From positions 1-64,000 of the forward strand of contig DLAF01000013.1 of assembly GCA_002492725.1 (NCBI GenBank): 64,000 nucleotides of DNA. The letters are read 5' to 3'. The notes beneath the pieces are model-generated. The model had not been told where the DNA came from. It saw nothing but the letters and a program-made list of their open reading frames with translations, and made no database searches. The number at the start of each line of letters is the position of its first letter. Within the stretch, counting starts at the first letter, position 1. This document shows, piece by piece, positions 35,412 through 44,375 of this stretch. The stretch comes from Lachnospiraceae bacterium UBA7054 (GTDB lineage: Bacteria; Bacillota; Clostridia; Lachnospirales; Lachnospiraceae). A program made the translations under genes and the position numbers.

Positions 35412-36101
35412 CTACATCACATCCCGCAGCTCCACCCGCCATACCGACAGCCAGACAGACGCCACGGCCGCCGCAAACAGAGCGGCGTAAAAGGTCATAT
35501 TATTCACCAGCGTCACCGATCCGATCTGCCCCTGCGTAAAACAGACGATGATGACCGCCGCGACGATGGCCGCCTTCGAAGACTTCATTTTCATCCCGAC
35601 GGGAAGTGTAATAAAGCTGATACTCACCATCGCCGCGGAAGAGAAAATGGCGTCCAGCCAAAACGATGGTTCTCCGACCAAAAGTCCCTCTGCGCTGATG
35701 CCCGTAAAGGACTTAGTCAAAATCAGTCCAAAATAGAGCAGCGCCTTACTTGCCGCCATCGCTGCAAAATTAAAGATCCATACCGCAAAAACCTTAGACA
35801 AAATGATCTTGCTGAGGCTGATCGGATAAGAAAACATCAGGTTGATCGTCTTCTTTTCGTATGCGCCAACGATGTAAGCCGCGATCATCACGCCCGTAAA
35901 GACCATGTATGACATATGGACAACCAGCGTCACAGAAGCGTTCAGCATACTTTTTCCATACGCCTCTACCGTCTCCGCCGTCTCCATTTCCCGCGCCGTC
36001 ATCAGCATGAACAGCATAAGGATCGCTGTGGTGATGACCGCAATGCGGATATGTTTCAAAATGTTATTCTTCTTCCATTCTAATCTGACCAGTTTTAACA
36101 T
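35412..36101 (-). CDS. ABC-2 type transporter permease
   Basis: The 229-residue protein has six hydrophobic segments (about 17-36, 55-80, 95-125, 140-160, 168-190 and 200-220) and no soluble domain, as in BcrB-like permeases. It pairs with the ATPase encoded 70 bases upstream. AGAAGGAGG precedes the start. Such pairs often export or resist peptide antibiotics; that role is inferred from the nearby two-component system. Confidence 0.88.
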   Translation of the reverse strand: MLKLVRLEWKKNNILKHIRIAVITTAILMLFMLMTAREMETAETVEAYGKSMLNASVTLVVHMSYMVFTGVMIAAYIVGAYEKKTINLMFSYPISLSKIILSKVFAVWIFNFAAMAASKALLYFGLILTKSFTGISAEGLLVGEPSFWLDAIFSSAAMVSISFITLPVGMKMKSSKAAIVAAVIIVCFTQGQIGSVTLVNNMTFYAALFAAAVASVWLSVWRVELRDVM

Positions 36102-36121
36102 ATTTCCTCCTTCTCATCCAT

Positions 36122-36177
36122 GCAGAGAATGTTGCATTTCAAGCATTCTCTTGAGTGAGACTTAGTACTTCTCACTC
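36122..36177. repeat. Dispersed palindromic repeat, copy 2, with adjoining hairpin
   Basis: AGAGAATG and CATTCTCT (36124-36151) pair, matching copy 1 at 27363-27412 in arms and flank. A second hairpin, GAGTGAGA/TCTCACTC (36153-36177), overlaps the stop codon of the ATPase gene. The element sits between the ATPase and permease genes and could lower expression of the permease. Confidence 0.5.
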
Positions 36178-37086
36178 TGCCTTCCCGGTTAATTTCAAAA
36201 AATAATCCTCCAGCGTCTCGGTCTTTCTCCCAAGTGAAGTCACGGCCGCCTCATTTACGGCCATCGTCTTCGCGATCTCCTCCACTGTGACACGATTGTC
36301 ATAAATACGGATCATCCCGCCGTCAAGTACCTTAAAATTAGAAAGTCCCAGCCGATCGGCCAGCACATAGGCCGCCCGTTCCGGATTTTGCACGGAAAGT
36401 TCGATGTAGGCAAGACTCATCTCTTCAATCTCTTTTAGGCCGATCTCCTTTTTCATCCTTCCCTGATGAATGATTCCAATCGTATCCGCCATGCTCTCGA
36501 TCTCCGAGAGAATATGGGAGGAGACTAAGATCGTCGTCCCCTGCTCCGTGCACAGCATCCGCAGCAAATCACGAATTTGCTTCATGCCCGCCGGATCCAG
36601 GCCATTGGTCGGTTCATCGAGGATCAGCAGCTCTGGTTTACATAAAATCGCTCTGGCAATTCCCAGACGCTCCTTCATTCCCAGGGAATAATTTTTGACA
36701 GGCTTTTGTGCCGCCTCCGCAAGTTCCAGCATCTCAAGCGCCTTTGCCACGCTCCCATGCTGATAATACCCCATGTACTCACAGTGCATCTGCAGATTCT
36801 CATATCCCGTCATATGTTCGTAAAAGGTAGGAAACTCAATGATACTCCCCATCCGCCTGAACACCTCATACGACTGCGGCGTAAGCGGCTTTCCGAAAAG
36901 CTCGATTTCCCCTTGCGTCGGCTTCCAAAGATTCATGATCATTTTCATGACCGTCGTCTTGCCCGCGCCGTTGGGGCCCAAAAACCCGTAAATTTCTCCC
37001 TTTTTGACGTGCATATCCACGTCTTTCACCAACTCTTTGCCGCCAATGATCTTAGTCAGGCGGCTGGTTTGTAAAATGAATGACAT
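36172..37086 (-). CDS. ABC transporter ATP-binding protein, bacitracin/lantibiotic-resistance type
   Basis: The 304-residue ATPase has Walker A GPNGAGKTT, signature YSLGMKERLGIA, Walker B LLILDEPTNGLDP and the H-loop SSHILSE. A C-terminal extension of about 80 residues is of the BcrA/CcmA type. ATG 37086 follows AGGAGG; the frame is open to 37251, but that region is better read as a promoter and operator. With the permease downstream and the kinase/regulator upstream it resembles antibiotic-responsive exporters. The substrate is unknown. Confidence 0.93.
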   Translation of the reverse strand: MSFILQTSRLTKIIGGKELVKDVDMHVKKGEIYGFLGPNGAGKTTVMKMIMNLWKPTQGEIELFGKPLTPQSYEVFRRMGSIIEFPTFYEHMTGYENLQMHCEYMGYYQHGSVAKALEMLELAEAAQKPVKNYSLGMKERLGIARAILCKPELLILDEPTNGLDPAGMKQIRDLLRMLCTEQGTTILVSSHILSEIESMADTIGIIHQGRMKKEIGLKEIEEMSLAYIELSVQNPERAAYVLADRLGLSNFKVLDGGMIRIYDNRVTVEEIAKTMAVNEAAVTSLGRKTETLEDYFLKLTGKAE

Positions 37087-37235
37087 TTCGCTGCCTCCTT
37101 TCTCGGACATCGAATGTTCCCGATTCCATGTCCTGTCCTTCATGATAGCGGCTGCGATTTTCAAAACTCTTGCGGGATTCTTACAAATTTCTTTCGAAAG
37201 GCAATTGACTTCTTGGAATGCCGCATTGAAACAAG

Positions 37236-37251
37236 ATGACATAAATGTCAT
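37236..37251. promoter_or_regulatory. 16-bp perfect palindrome upstream of the ABC genes
   Basis: ATGACAT-AA-ATGTCAT lies in the 171-base gap between the histidine kinase and the ATPase gene. On the minus strand its core reads TGACA-4-TGTCA. Short inverted repeats like this are typical sites for OmpR-family regulators, and such a regulator is encoded just upstream. No convincing -35/-10 pair was found beside it. Confidence 0.5.
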
Positions 37252-37257
37252 TTGTAA

Positions 37258-38196
37258 TCATGATTGCATTACCCGTTTTAATGTGACCGTAAATACCGTC
37301 CTCACATGCGGCTCGCTCTCCAGCGTAAGATCCCCGCCCATCTGCTCCGCCAGCTTTTTGGCGATTGTAAGCCCCAGGCCGTTTCCCTGCACGCTGCGGC
37401 TGCGGCTGTCCTCCATGGTAAAAAGCCGCTCAAACACGCTCCGGGCAAACGCGCCGTCGATTCCCTTACCCCGATCAACCACGTCGATGTACGCCGTCCG
37501 TTCATCCGTTCGCAAAAAAAGGCCCAGATAGTTTCCTTCTGCGCCATATCGGATTACATTGGAGATCAAATTGGATAGAATGCGCTGCAAAGCCTCCTGG
37601 TTTCCCTGCACATAGACAGGTTCTTCCGGCAGCTTGACTTCCACCCGAAAAGCCGCTTTCGTCAATATCTCATAAAAGTCAAGGACGCCCTCGCGGCACA
37701 CCTCGCAGATATCCAGGCGAGAAAGCGTCAGCTGCGTATCACCTGCCTCCAGTTTTGCCAAAGAAAAAAAGCTGTCGATCAATTCCATCAGCGCCTTGGC
37801 CTTCTGCTCCGCCTTCCGAAGCATTTGCAGATTCGCCTGCTGCTCCGATTCCGCTGTCTTTTTCAGGTCCGCCTGTTGAACCGCTCCCGCCTGCGTCTCC
37901 AAAGCCGTCTCTCCCCTGGTCCGCATGATTTCCAGATATCCTCGGATCACGGTCAGGGGTGTCTTTAAATCATGAGAAATATTGGACAGCATTTTACGGG
38001 AGGCAATTTCAGAACGGCGAAACACCGCCTCCGTCTTTGCCTTCTCATCCAGCAGTCGGTTGACCTGCGCCGCCAGCTCCTTAAGTTCCTTATTGTCAGT
38101 AAAAACCATCACGCGCTCATTGCTGCCCTCGTCCAAAATGGATTTCAGCTGTTGATGAAGTTCGCGTATCTCTCCCTGCACCTTTTTTACAAACAT
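37258..38196 (-). CDS. Soluble sensor histidine kinase
   Basis: The 312-residue kinase has no membrane segment. An N-terminal helical stretch leads to HisKA (His in NISHDLKTPLTVIRGY) and a complete HATPase domain (NLISNVIRYG, DRGKGID, GNGLGLTIAKKLAEQ). About 30 extra Q/A/E/K-rich residues sit between the two HisKA helices. The start ATG 38196 shares one base with the TGA of the regulator gene. It should phosphorylate that regulator. The signal must reach it through a partner, perhaps the ABC transporter. Confidence 0.93.
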   Translation of the reverse strand: MFVKKVQGEIRELHQQLKSILDEGSNERVMVFTDNKELKELAAQVNRLLDEKAKTEAVFRRSEIASRKMLSNISHDLKTPLTVIRGYLEIMRTRGETALETQAGAVQQADLKKTAESEQQANLQMLRKAEQKAKALMELIDSFFSLAKLEAGDTQLTLSRLDICEVCREGVLDFYEILTKAAFRVEVKLPEEPVYVQGNQEALQRILSNLISNVIRYGAEGNYLGLFLRTDERTAYIDVVDRGKGIDGAFARSVFERLFTMEDSRSRSVQGNGLGLTIAKKLAEQMGGDLTLESEPHVRTVFTVTLKRVMQS

Positions 38197-38906
38197 CACG
38201 CATCTCCCAACTTATAGCCGATTCCCCAGACCGTCAGTACATACCGTGGACTGCGCGGGTCTTCCTCTATCTTGTTCCGCAGTCTGCTGATATGCACGTT
38301 CACGGCGTTTTCATCCCCGCAGTACGCATCCTGCCATACAAGGGAATAAAGCTGCTCTTTGGTATATACCTTCTTCGGATTCTGCAGAAATAATTTCAGG
38401 ATCTCAAATTCCTTCGCCGTCAGTTCAATGGCTTGTTCTCCTTTTTTTACCGTGTAATCGTTCAGATTCATGGTCAGCTCCCCTGCCGTAAGGACAGAAG
38501 GCTCTCGTGCTGCCTGCTCCACGGCTGCGCCGTCATACTGCATCGTCCTTCTAAGGGCCGCCTTGATCCGGGCCAGCACCTCTACCACAGAGAACGGCTT
38601 GGTGATATAATCGTCCGCTCCAAGCCCCAGCCCCAGCGTCTTGTCACTCTCTGAATCCCTGGCGGAGAGAATGATGATCGGCACATAACTTTTTCCCCGA
38701 ATATGCTGCATCACGCCCATGCCGCTTATCTTCGGAATCATCAGATCCAAAAGGACCAGGTCAAAGGGCTTATCGTCAAACATAGTGCAGGCGTGCTGAC
38801 CGTCAAGGGCGCACGCCACCTCAAAGTTTTCCGTCTCCAGATAGTTTTTTAACATTTCGCTGATCTCAGCGTCATCCTCCACAAGAAGGATTTTATATGG
38901 GTTCAT
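38196..38906 (-). CDS. OmpR/PhoB-family response regulator
   Basis: The 236-residue regulator has a receiver (acceptor Asp in LVLLDLMIPKISG, Lys in ITKPFS) and a C-terminal winged helix (ELTAKEFEILKLFLQNP, then VNVHISRLRNKIE). It overlaps the GAF-HD-GYP gene upstream by 4 bases and the kinase gene downstream by 3 bases, so all three are coupled. A palindrome ahead of the ABC genes is its most likely nearby site. Confidence 0.95.
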   Translation of the reverse strand: MNPYKILLVEDDAEISEMLKNYLETENFEVACALDGQHACTMFDDKPFDLVLLDLMIPKISGMGVMQHIRGKSYVPIIILSARDSESDKTLGLGLGADDYITKPFSVVEVLARIKAALRRTMQYDGAAVEQAAREPSVLTAGELTMNLNDYTVKKGEQAIELTAKEFEILKLFLQNPKKVYTKEQLYSLVWQDAYCGDENAVNVHISRLRNKIEEDPRSPRYVLTVWGIGYKLGDA

Positions 38907-40372
38907 CCGTCTTCCTCCCCCAGCGCCTCATCCAGCCACTCCACAAGCTGCAGATCAACCTTCCCTCTCTGCGCCATATCTTTCAAAATCTGAATCGCTC
39001 CCTGTCTCGAAATCGGCTGTTTGTAAGGTCTGTCCGTCGCCACCAGTGCATCATAGATATCAACCACTGTCAAAAGCCTCGTCTCCAGATCCAGTTCGTC
39101 GCCCTTCAAGCCGTTCGGATAACCGCTGCCGTCAAGATACTCGTGGTGAGCGCCCACCCACTTTGGTACCATGGAAAACCCCTTGTAAAACTGCACCTTT
39201 TCCAGGATTTTAGAGGTCATGACCACATGGTTTTCCATCTCTTTGCGTTCCTGTACCGTCAGCGTACCGCTGCGGATGCTTAAGCATTCCGCCTCCTTTT
39301 TTGTCAGATAAACAAGCACCTCCCCATCCTCGCTGACATGCTGCTTTTCGGCAAGTTGCCGGATATGTTCGCAGTCTTCGTCGCTCACATGGTCGATCAC
39401 ATCCATTTCATGAATAAAGATAAGCTCCGACTCCAAATCCCTGCTGACCGCCTCGTATTCTTCAGGGGTGATCCTTCCCCGCAGCATATCGACCTCATAC
39501 AGCACTTTCAGCAGCTTAAAACGGTCGTCCACTTTCTCGATCCGCGCATCCAGTCTGGTCGCCTTATTCATAATGCTTAAGGGTACCACCATCTTACCGA
39601 TATCGTGAATGAGCGCCGCCAGCATCAACTGTTCCTTTCCGGCCGGATCAAAGGTACTGTCACATTTTCCTTCTTTATGTAATTTGGTAATATAATCCGC
39701 CAGCAGACTCGCATATTTTTCTACATTCCTGGTATGCAGGGCATTATAAGGTGTCCTTTCCTCCAGCGCCGTCGTGAGCGCCTCCACAAACGAATAGATC
39801 TGCGCCTTCAACGCCTCCACATAAGAGAGGTTTGTCAGTTCAATCGCAGCGATGGCTCCTAATGCGCGGATGATGATCTCATACTCCTCGCCAAATGCCG
39901 TCACGCTGCCGTCTTCATCCATGGCATTGATCAACTGCAGGACGCCGATCAGTTCATTTTCATTATTTGCCAAAGGCACGACCAGCTGCGACTGCGTCCG
40001 ATACCCCGTCAGACTGTCATACTGTCTGGGCCCGGAAAAATCAAAGCGGCTGCTCGCATACACATCGGGGATATTCACAACTTCCCGGTGGATTGCCGCA
40101 TAGGAGCACACATTTTCCTCCTTCATCGGCACAGGCGGCAAATCAATGACTTCCCCGTTTAATCCCCTGCTTATGCCTTTGGAAAGCGTCTTCATAAACT
40201 TAAATGTAAGCCGGTCATTCTCATACAGATACAGGGTACTCGCGTCACAGTTCGTGATCTCCATCCCCTTATCCAGAATGGTCATGAGCAGACGGTTCCT
40301 GTTTCTTTCCGTGGAAAGGCGTATGCCAATGTCCATTATCTTTTCAAAATCTTCGTATTGCAGATGCATCAT
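38903..40372 (-). CDS. GAF and HD-GYP domain protein (predicted c-di-GMP phosphodiesterase)
   Basis: The 489-residue soluble protein has an N-terminal GAF domain (about 10-170, DASTLYLYENDRLTFKF, QLVVPLANNENELIGVLQLIN) and a C-terminal HD-GYP domain. The catalytic residues are complete: LIHDIGKMVVP and GAHHEYLDGSGYPNGLKG, then DIYDAL. A helical insert of about 100 residues lies between the HD and GYP parts. GAF domains can bind cyclic nucleotides, and a cyclase is encoded two genes upstream, so allosteric control by its product is possible. This link is inferred. Confidence 0.92.
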   Translation of the reverse strand: MMHLQYEDFEKIMDIGIRLSTERNRNRLLMTILDKGMEITNCDASTLYLYENDRLTFKFMKTLSKGISRGLNGEVIDLPPVPMKEENVCSYAAIHREVVNIPDVYASSRFDFSGPRQYDSLTGYRTQSQLVVPLANNENELIGVLQLINAMDEDGSVTAFGEEYEIIIRALGAIAAIELTNLSYVEALKAQIYSFVEALTTALEERTPYNALHTRNVEKYASLLADYITKLHKEGKCDSTFDPAGKEQLMLAALIHDIGKMVVPLSIMNKATRLDARIEKVDDRFKLLKVLYEVDMLRGRITPEEYEAVSRDLESELIFIHEMDVIDHVSDEDCEHIRQLAEKQHVSEDGEVLVYLTKKEAECLSIRSGTLTVQERKEMENHVVMTSKILEKVQFYKGFSMVPKWVGAHHEYLDGSGYPNGLKGDELDLETRLLTVVDIYDALVATDRPYKQPISRQGAIQILKDMAQRGKVDLQLVEWLDEALGEEDG

Positions 40373-40377
40373 TTCCT

Positions 40378-41181
40378 CTATTCCCTCTCCCTTTCCATCG
40401 GATAGATCCCGTGTCTCTTCAAGTACTGCAGCGATTCTTTCTGCGCTTCATATCCGTTTACCTCCACCAGCACCGGCGCTTCTACCCGATATTCTCTGAT
40501 CAGGCTGTCAAATTCCTGCCAATCCAATGTTCCGGCGCCAACGGCCAGGTGCAGATCGTTCTGCAGATCGTTGTCATTGATATGGATGTGCCGGATATAG
40601 GGCGCCAGTGCCTCAATCCACTCCCGCCCCGGACACTTGGAAAGCATGGCATGCGCATAGTCCAGACAAACGCCGAAATTTTTGACGTCCCGCATCTTTT
40701 CCGCCAGTCCCGCCAGAATATCCGGTGCCTCATCAAACATATTTTCCATATAGATCTGCTGCGCCGGGTATTGACCGGCAAGCTCCGCAAAAAACGCTTC
40801 GTTTCTGTCTCGCCAGTTTTGCAAATAACCCGCCGCCCGAAATCCTGCCAGACGTCCCGTGTGAAACACAACGCCCTTTAGCCCCATGCTTTTTGCAATC
40901 TCCATAGACTGCCTTACCCGCAGCATGGAAGCGTCCCTGATCAGAGGATCGTCGCTGTGGATCGTCACATCAAAAAATGCCCCGTGCATGGTATCTGTTT
41001 CAAATGGAAACGGTTTTTGAGACATTCGATAGTTCTCAATGATCTCTTTCTGCTTTTGGGGATCCTCCATCACCTTTGGCAAAAAGAAATCATTATATTC
41101 AAACGCGCATCCGTACTCTGCCGCCAACGCACGGATCCGCTCCATATCGCTTCTGTCGGGAACCAAATACAGTTTGCTCAT
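40378..41181 (-). CDS. TIM-barrel sugar-phosphate isomerase/epimerase family protein
   Basis: The 267-residue protein belongs to the xylose isomerase-like / AP endonuclease 2 superfamily. Metal-ligand type motifs are visible in GVVFHTGRL, IYMENMFDE, GVCLDYAHAM, RHIHINDND and LVEVNGYEAQ. These families isomerise or epimerise sugars, or cleave DNA at abasic sites; the sequence favours the sugar-type branch. ATG 41181 follows GGAGG and overlaps the cyclase stop by 4 bases. Why such an enzyme sits in a signalling operon is unclear. Confidence 0.85.
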   Translation of the reverse strand: MSKLYLVPDRSDMERIRALAAEYGCAFEYNDFFLPKVMEDPQKQKEIIENYRMSQKPFPFETDTMHGAFFDVTIHSDDPLIRDASMLRVRQSMEIAKSMGLKGVVFHTGRLAGFRAAGYLQNWRDRNEAFFAELAGQYPAQQIYMENMFDEAPDILAGLAEKMRDVKNFGVCLDYAHAMLSKCPGREWIEALAPYIRHIHINDNDLQNDLHLAVGAGTLDWQEFDSLIREYRVEAPVLVEVNGYEAQKESLQYLKRHGIYPMERERE

Positions 41182-43001
41182 GTTTCCTCCGTCACACCCT
41201 GTCTTGTTACACAATTTACCTGATATACAAAAACGCCGTTACTCTTTCCCTTCAAAGGGATCTCTCCGATGGGTGCTGCGTCCACCCGATCTTTTACCGC
41301 CTCATAAACTTCGGCACTGATCAGGATCTGGCCGGGACGCGCATTGCTTTCCAATCGGGCCGCCGTATTGACCGTATCGCCGATTGCCGTATAATCCATG
41401 CGGAAGTCGCAGCCGATATTTCCTACAACGGCATTGCCGCAGTTGACACCGATTCCGAAGGATACGCTCTTTCCAAATCTTTCTCGAAACTTTTCAGCGA
41501 TTCGCTCCGCCCCCGCCTGCATATCCCATGCAGTCATAACAGCACGGAAAATATAATCATCCAGATCGAAAGGCGCGTTGAACACCGCCATGGTCGCATC
41601 CCCCACAAACTTATCAAGCGTTCCGCCGTTATCAAAAATCGCCTGCGTGGTAAGGCCCAGATATTCATTTAAAATCTCCACCACTTCCTCCGGTTTTAGA
41701 CTCTCCGACATTGTGGTAAATCCTCGAATATCCACAAACAATACCGCAATATGGCGGTTCTCCCCGCCGAGCACCAGCTCAAAATCCTTATCTTTGCTAA
41801 TCTTATCCACCACCTGGGGTGCCACATATTGTTTAAAAACATTGACCACCCTTCGCCTTCGCATGATCTCCGCCAGATAGCCGCGCACCATCTGTGCCAG
41901 CCAAATGACAAACAGGCAGATCGGCACAAGAATCGTCGGCACGATACGGCCGTGTGCATACATGACTTTAACAAAGACAAAGTCAAGAACGATGAACACC
42001 GCCATCAGGATCGTGGAATACAGCATCCGCATTTTCTCGCTGCATACATAAAATACGCCGCAAAGAAGCGCCGCCGCCAGCGCATACACAAAGGGAGAAA
42101 TCGGCAGCTGTGTCTTTCCTTCCAGCAGCGCCTCAATGATGTTCGCGTGTATCTCCACCCCGTACATCTGGCTGTTGTGGGCAATGGCGGGCATATAGGC
42201 ATCCTGCATCCCCACCGCGTAAGCGCCCACCAGCACCACCGCATCCTGAAAGATTGCCGAATCGACCGTTCCGTCCAGCACGTCCGCCATGGAGACGACG
42301 CTGTAGCCTCCCGCTTTACCGGAATACGTAAAATAAAATCTGTTATTTCTTCCATACACGGCAGGAAACACCGCCTCTTTTCCACGGCTTTCCCGATAGA
42401 CTTTATAAACCTGAGCAGAAAGGCTGTACACCCTCTCCCCCTCATGCTCCAGATACGCCATAGCCTGCCGCACATAGCCGTCCGTATCCACAAAGGTATT
42501 GGCAAAGCCACACCGTACTTCCTTTTTCAGGCTGTCATACGGCCAGGTCACATGATCCACATGATAGGGATTGTAAACGATCCGGCCGTCCGCCCCTTTC
42601 TCGGGCTGTTCTTTAAAAGAAAAACTCATCGCCAGGACAACATTTTCCGCCTCTTTGCAGACACGGGCAAACGCATCGTCCGCCTCCCGATCCGCCTCCT
42701 CGCTGTAAATCACATCAAACCCAATCACAGCAGGACGCACGCCGCCCGCACCGTTTAACACAGATACCAGCTGCGCCGGGACCTCCCTGCTCCAGGTGTT
42801 GACGGGACCGTACCGCTCCAGCGTCTTATCGTCAATCCCGATGATATATATTTTTTTGTTGGTGACACTCTCGCGCTGGTTCAGCCTGTCGGATATCCCT
42901 ATGTCAATGAAACCCACCGTGCCGATATAAGTAAACGCCAGAGAAGCCAAAACAACGGCGGCAGTAACCGCCGCCGTTTTCATTTTACTGAAATATCTCA
43001 T
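41178..43001 (-). CDS. CHASE2-domain class III adenylate/guanylate cyclase
   Basis: The 607-residue membrane protein has an N-terminal segment (about 9-29) and an extracytoplasmic CHASE2 sensor (about 35-310). Three consecutive membrane segments (about 315-390) and a cytoplasmic class III cyclase domain follow. Active-site motifs are present: FVDIRGFTTMSE (first metal Asp), GTLDKFVGDATMAVF (Lys and second Asp), DYTAIGDTVNTAARLE (Thr, Asn, Arg). The DYTAIGD form fits the IIIb subclass. Whether it makes cAMP or cGMP cannot be settled by eye. Confidence 0.94.
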   Translation of the reverse strand: MRYFSKMKTAAVTAAVVLASLAFTYIGTVGFIDIGISDRLNQRESVTNKKIYIIGIDDKTLERYGPVNTWSREVPAQLVSVLNGAGGVRPAVIGFDVIYSEEADREADDAFARVCKEAENVVLAMSFSFKEQPEKGADGRIVYNPYHVDHVTWPYDSLKKEVRCGFANTFVDTDGYVRQAMAYLEHEGERVYSLSAQVYKVYRESRGKEAVFPAVYGRNNRFYFTYSGKAGGYSVVSMADVLDGTVDSAIFQDAVVLVGAYAVGMQDAYMPAIAHNSQMYGVEIHANIIEALLEGKTQLPISPFVYALAAALLCGVFYVCSEKMRMLYSTILMAVFIVLDFVFVKVMYAHGRIVPTILVPICLFVIWLAQMVRGYLAEIMRRRRVVNVFKQYVAPQVVDKISKDKDFELVLGGENRHIAVLFVDIRGFTTMSESLKPEEVVEILNEYLGLTTQAIFDNGGTLDKFVGDATMAVFNAPFDLDDYIFRAVMTAWDMQAGAERIAEKFRERFGKSVSFGIGVNCGNAVVGNIGCDFRMDYTAIGDTVNTAARLESNARPGQILISAEVYEAVKDRVDAAPIGEIPLKGKSNGVFVYQVNCVTRQGVTEET

Positions 43002-43046
43002 CGCTTGTATCTCTCAGTTCTCCCATGTCAGTCCCGATATGGAAAC

Positions 43047-44333
43047 TTATTGCCCGCCTTTCCATGTTACCGTCGTATTTGCCCTGATCTTTTTCTTAAA
43101 ATCAAAATCCCAGGCGCCGTCCGCTTCCGGAACAAGCACAGGCGCGGAAGCGGTCTTTCCGCTCTTTACGCTCTGTGTTGCAAATACCTCGCCCTGATAC
43201 AGAAAGGTCACCTTGTAAACTTTCGGTTCAGGCGTTTTTTCCGGTTCGTCGGGTTCCTCCGGCTGATCATCTTCCCCCTGATCCGAATCGGGACGATCGT
43301 TGTGAGAGTCACCTCCCCCTGAATTCCCATTTCCCGTGCCGCCTTTGTTCTCCGGCTGCGCCGGTTTTGGCGGTTTTTTCTCAGGTGTGGGCGGCTGCGG
43401 GGCCGCTTGCTCCTGCTCCTTCGGAGGCTGCTTTTTGTCCACATTCTTTTCCTTACCCACTGCGGTATGTATCTGCGTATCCGTTTCTGCATCGCTCTCC
43501 GAATCCGGCTCCGCCTGCGCAGTCTCAGGCAGCTCGGTCTGCGTGTTCTCACTCTCAGCCGTCTCGCTGACATCCTCCGTCTCCGAAGTCATCTGCATGA
43601 GATCCGCCGCCGAAATACCCGTCATCTCCTGACCGTTCTCCATCATGGTAAGCAGATTTACGACTGCCTGCGGGGAAAGCTCATCATAGGCAATGTCCCT
43701 GATCTCGCTCACCGTTCCGTCTTGGTTTACGGTAAGTTCACTGCCTGCCGGAACCATTACCTCTTCTCCGAAAGATCCGTCCGGAAGAATGGGCTTTGTC
43801 CCCACCTGTCCCTGAAAGCAGCACAGTTTTGTGATCATTTCTTCATTATCCGTATTCTCATCCGTGCACAATTCTACACGATAAATCGTTCCTCTGACCG
43901 CCATCACCGAATTGGGCGTGGAAGTCTCAAACTGCGATCCCTCGCTCAGAGGATTTTGAATCTCATTGGTGATCGCGCCCTGTTCCAGACAGATCTTTGT
44001 CCTGGAATCCGCGTCCGTTCCTTCCGCCTCCACGGAAAAAATCGTCTCCGCCTCCGCCATCACATATTTATCGTTATCCAGTTTCATACGCATACCGGAA
44101 TCCGCCGCTACGCTGACACGATCGCCCGATTCCAGATAAAGGTTCTCCGCCGCGTCCATGGTTCCCACACTCGCCCGCTCGATCACGGCGCTTCCCTCAA
44201 CATCGTAAACCATGATGGATCGATATGATTCTTCCTTATTTGACAGCAGTATGATCGCCGCCACTGCAATCACCGCCACCGCCGCACAGGTACAAATTAT
44301 GATTTTTTTATATGACAGTAATTTCTGTACCAT
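43047..44333 (-). CDS. Membrane-anchored FecR-domain protein with InlB-like C-terminal repeat
   Basis: The 428-residue protein has a single N-terminal membrane segment (about 11-30). An extracytoplasmic FecR-type domain follows (about 60-215, including TPNSVMAVRGTIYRVE). A Ser/Glu/Pro-rich low-complexity spacer runs from about 245 to 370, and a C-terminal module of about 55 residues resembles InlB B repeats. No sortase signal is seen. FecR domains also occur next to CHASE2 cyclases, and here it lies 45 bases upstream of one, so it may feed the cyclase sensor. Confidence 0.85.
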   Translation of the reverse strand: MVQKLLSYKKIIICTCAAVAVIAVAAIILLSNKEESYRSIMVYDVEGSAVIERASVGTMDAAENLYLESGDRVSVAADSGMRMKLDNDKYVMAEAETIFSVEAEGTDADSRTKICLEQGAITNEIQNPLSEGSQFETSTPNSVMAVRGTIYRVELCTDENTDNEEMITKLCCFQGQVGTKPILPDGSFGEEVMVPAGSELTVNQDGTVSEIRDIAYDELSPQAVVNLLTMMENGQEMTGISAADLMQMTSETEDVSETAESENTQTELPETAQAEPDSESDAETDTQIHTAVGKEKNVDKKQPPKEQEQAAPQPPTPEKKPPKPAQPENKGGTGNGNSGGGDSHNDRPDSDQGEDDQPEEPDEPEKTPEPKVYKVTFLYQGEVFATQSVKSGKTASAPVLVPEADGAWDFDFKKKIRANTTVTWKGGQ

Positions 44334-44375
44334 CTTCCCCGCCCCTCTTTCGGCTCAATGTTCTTATCCGTGATG

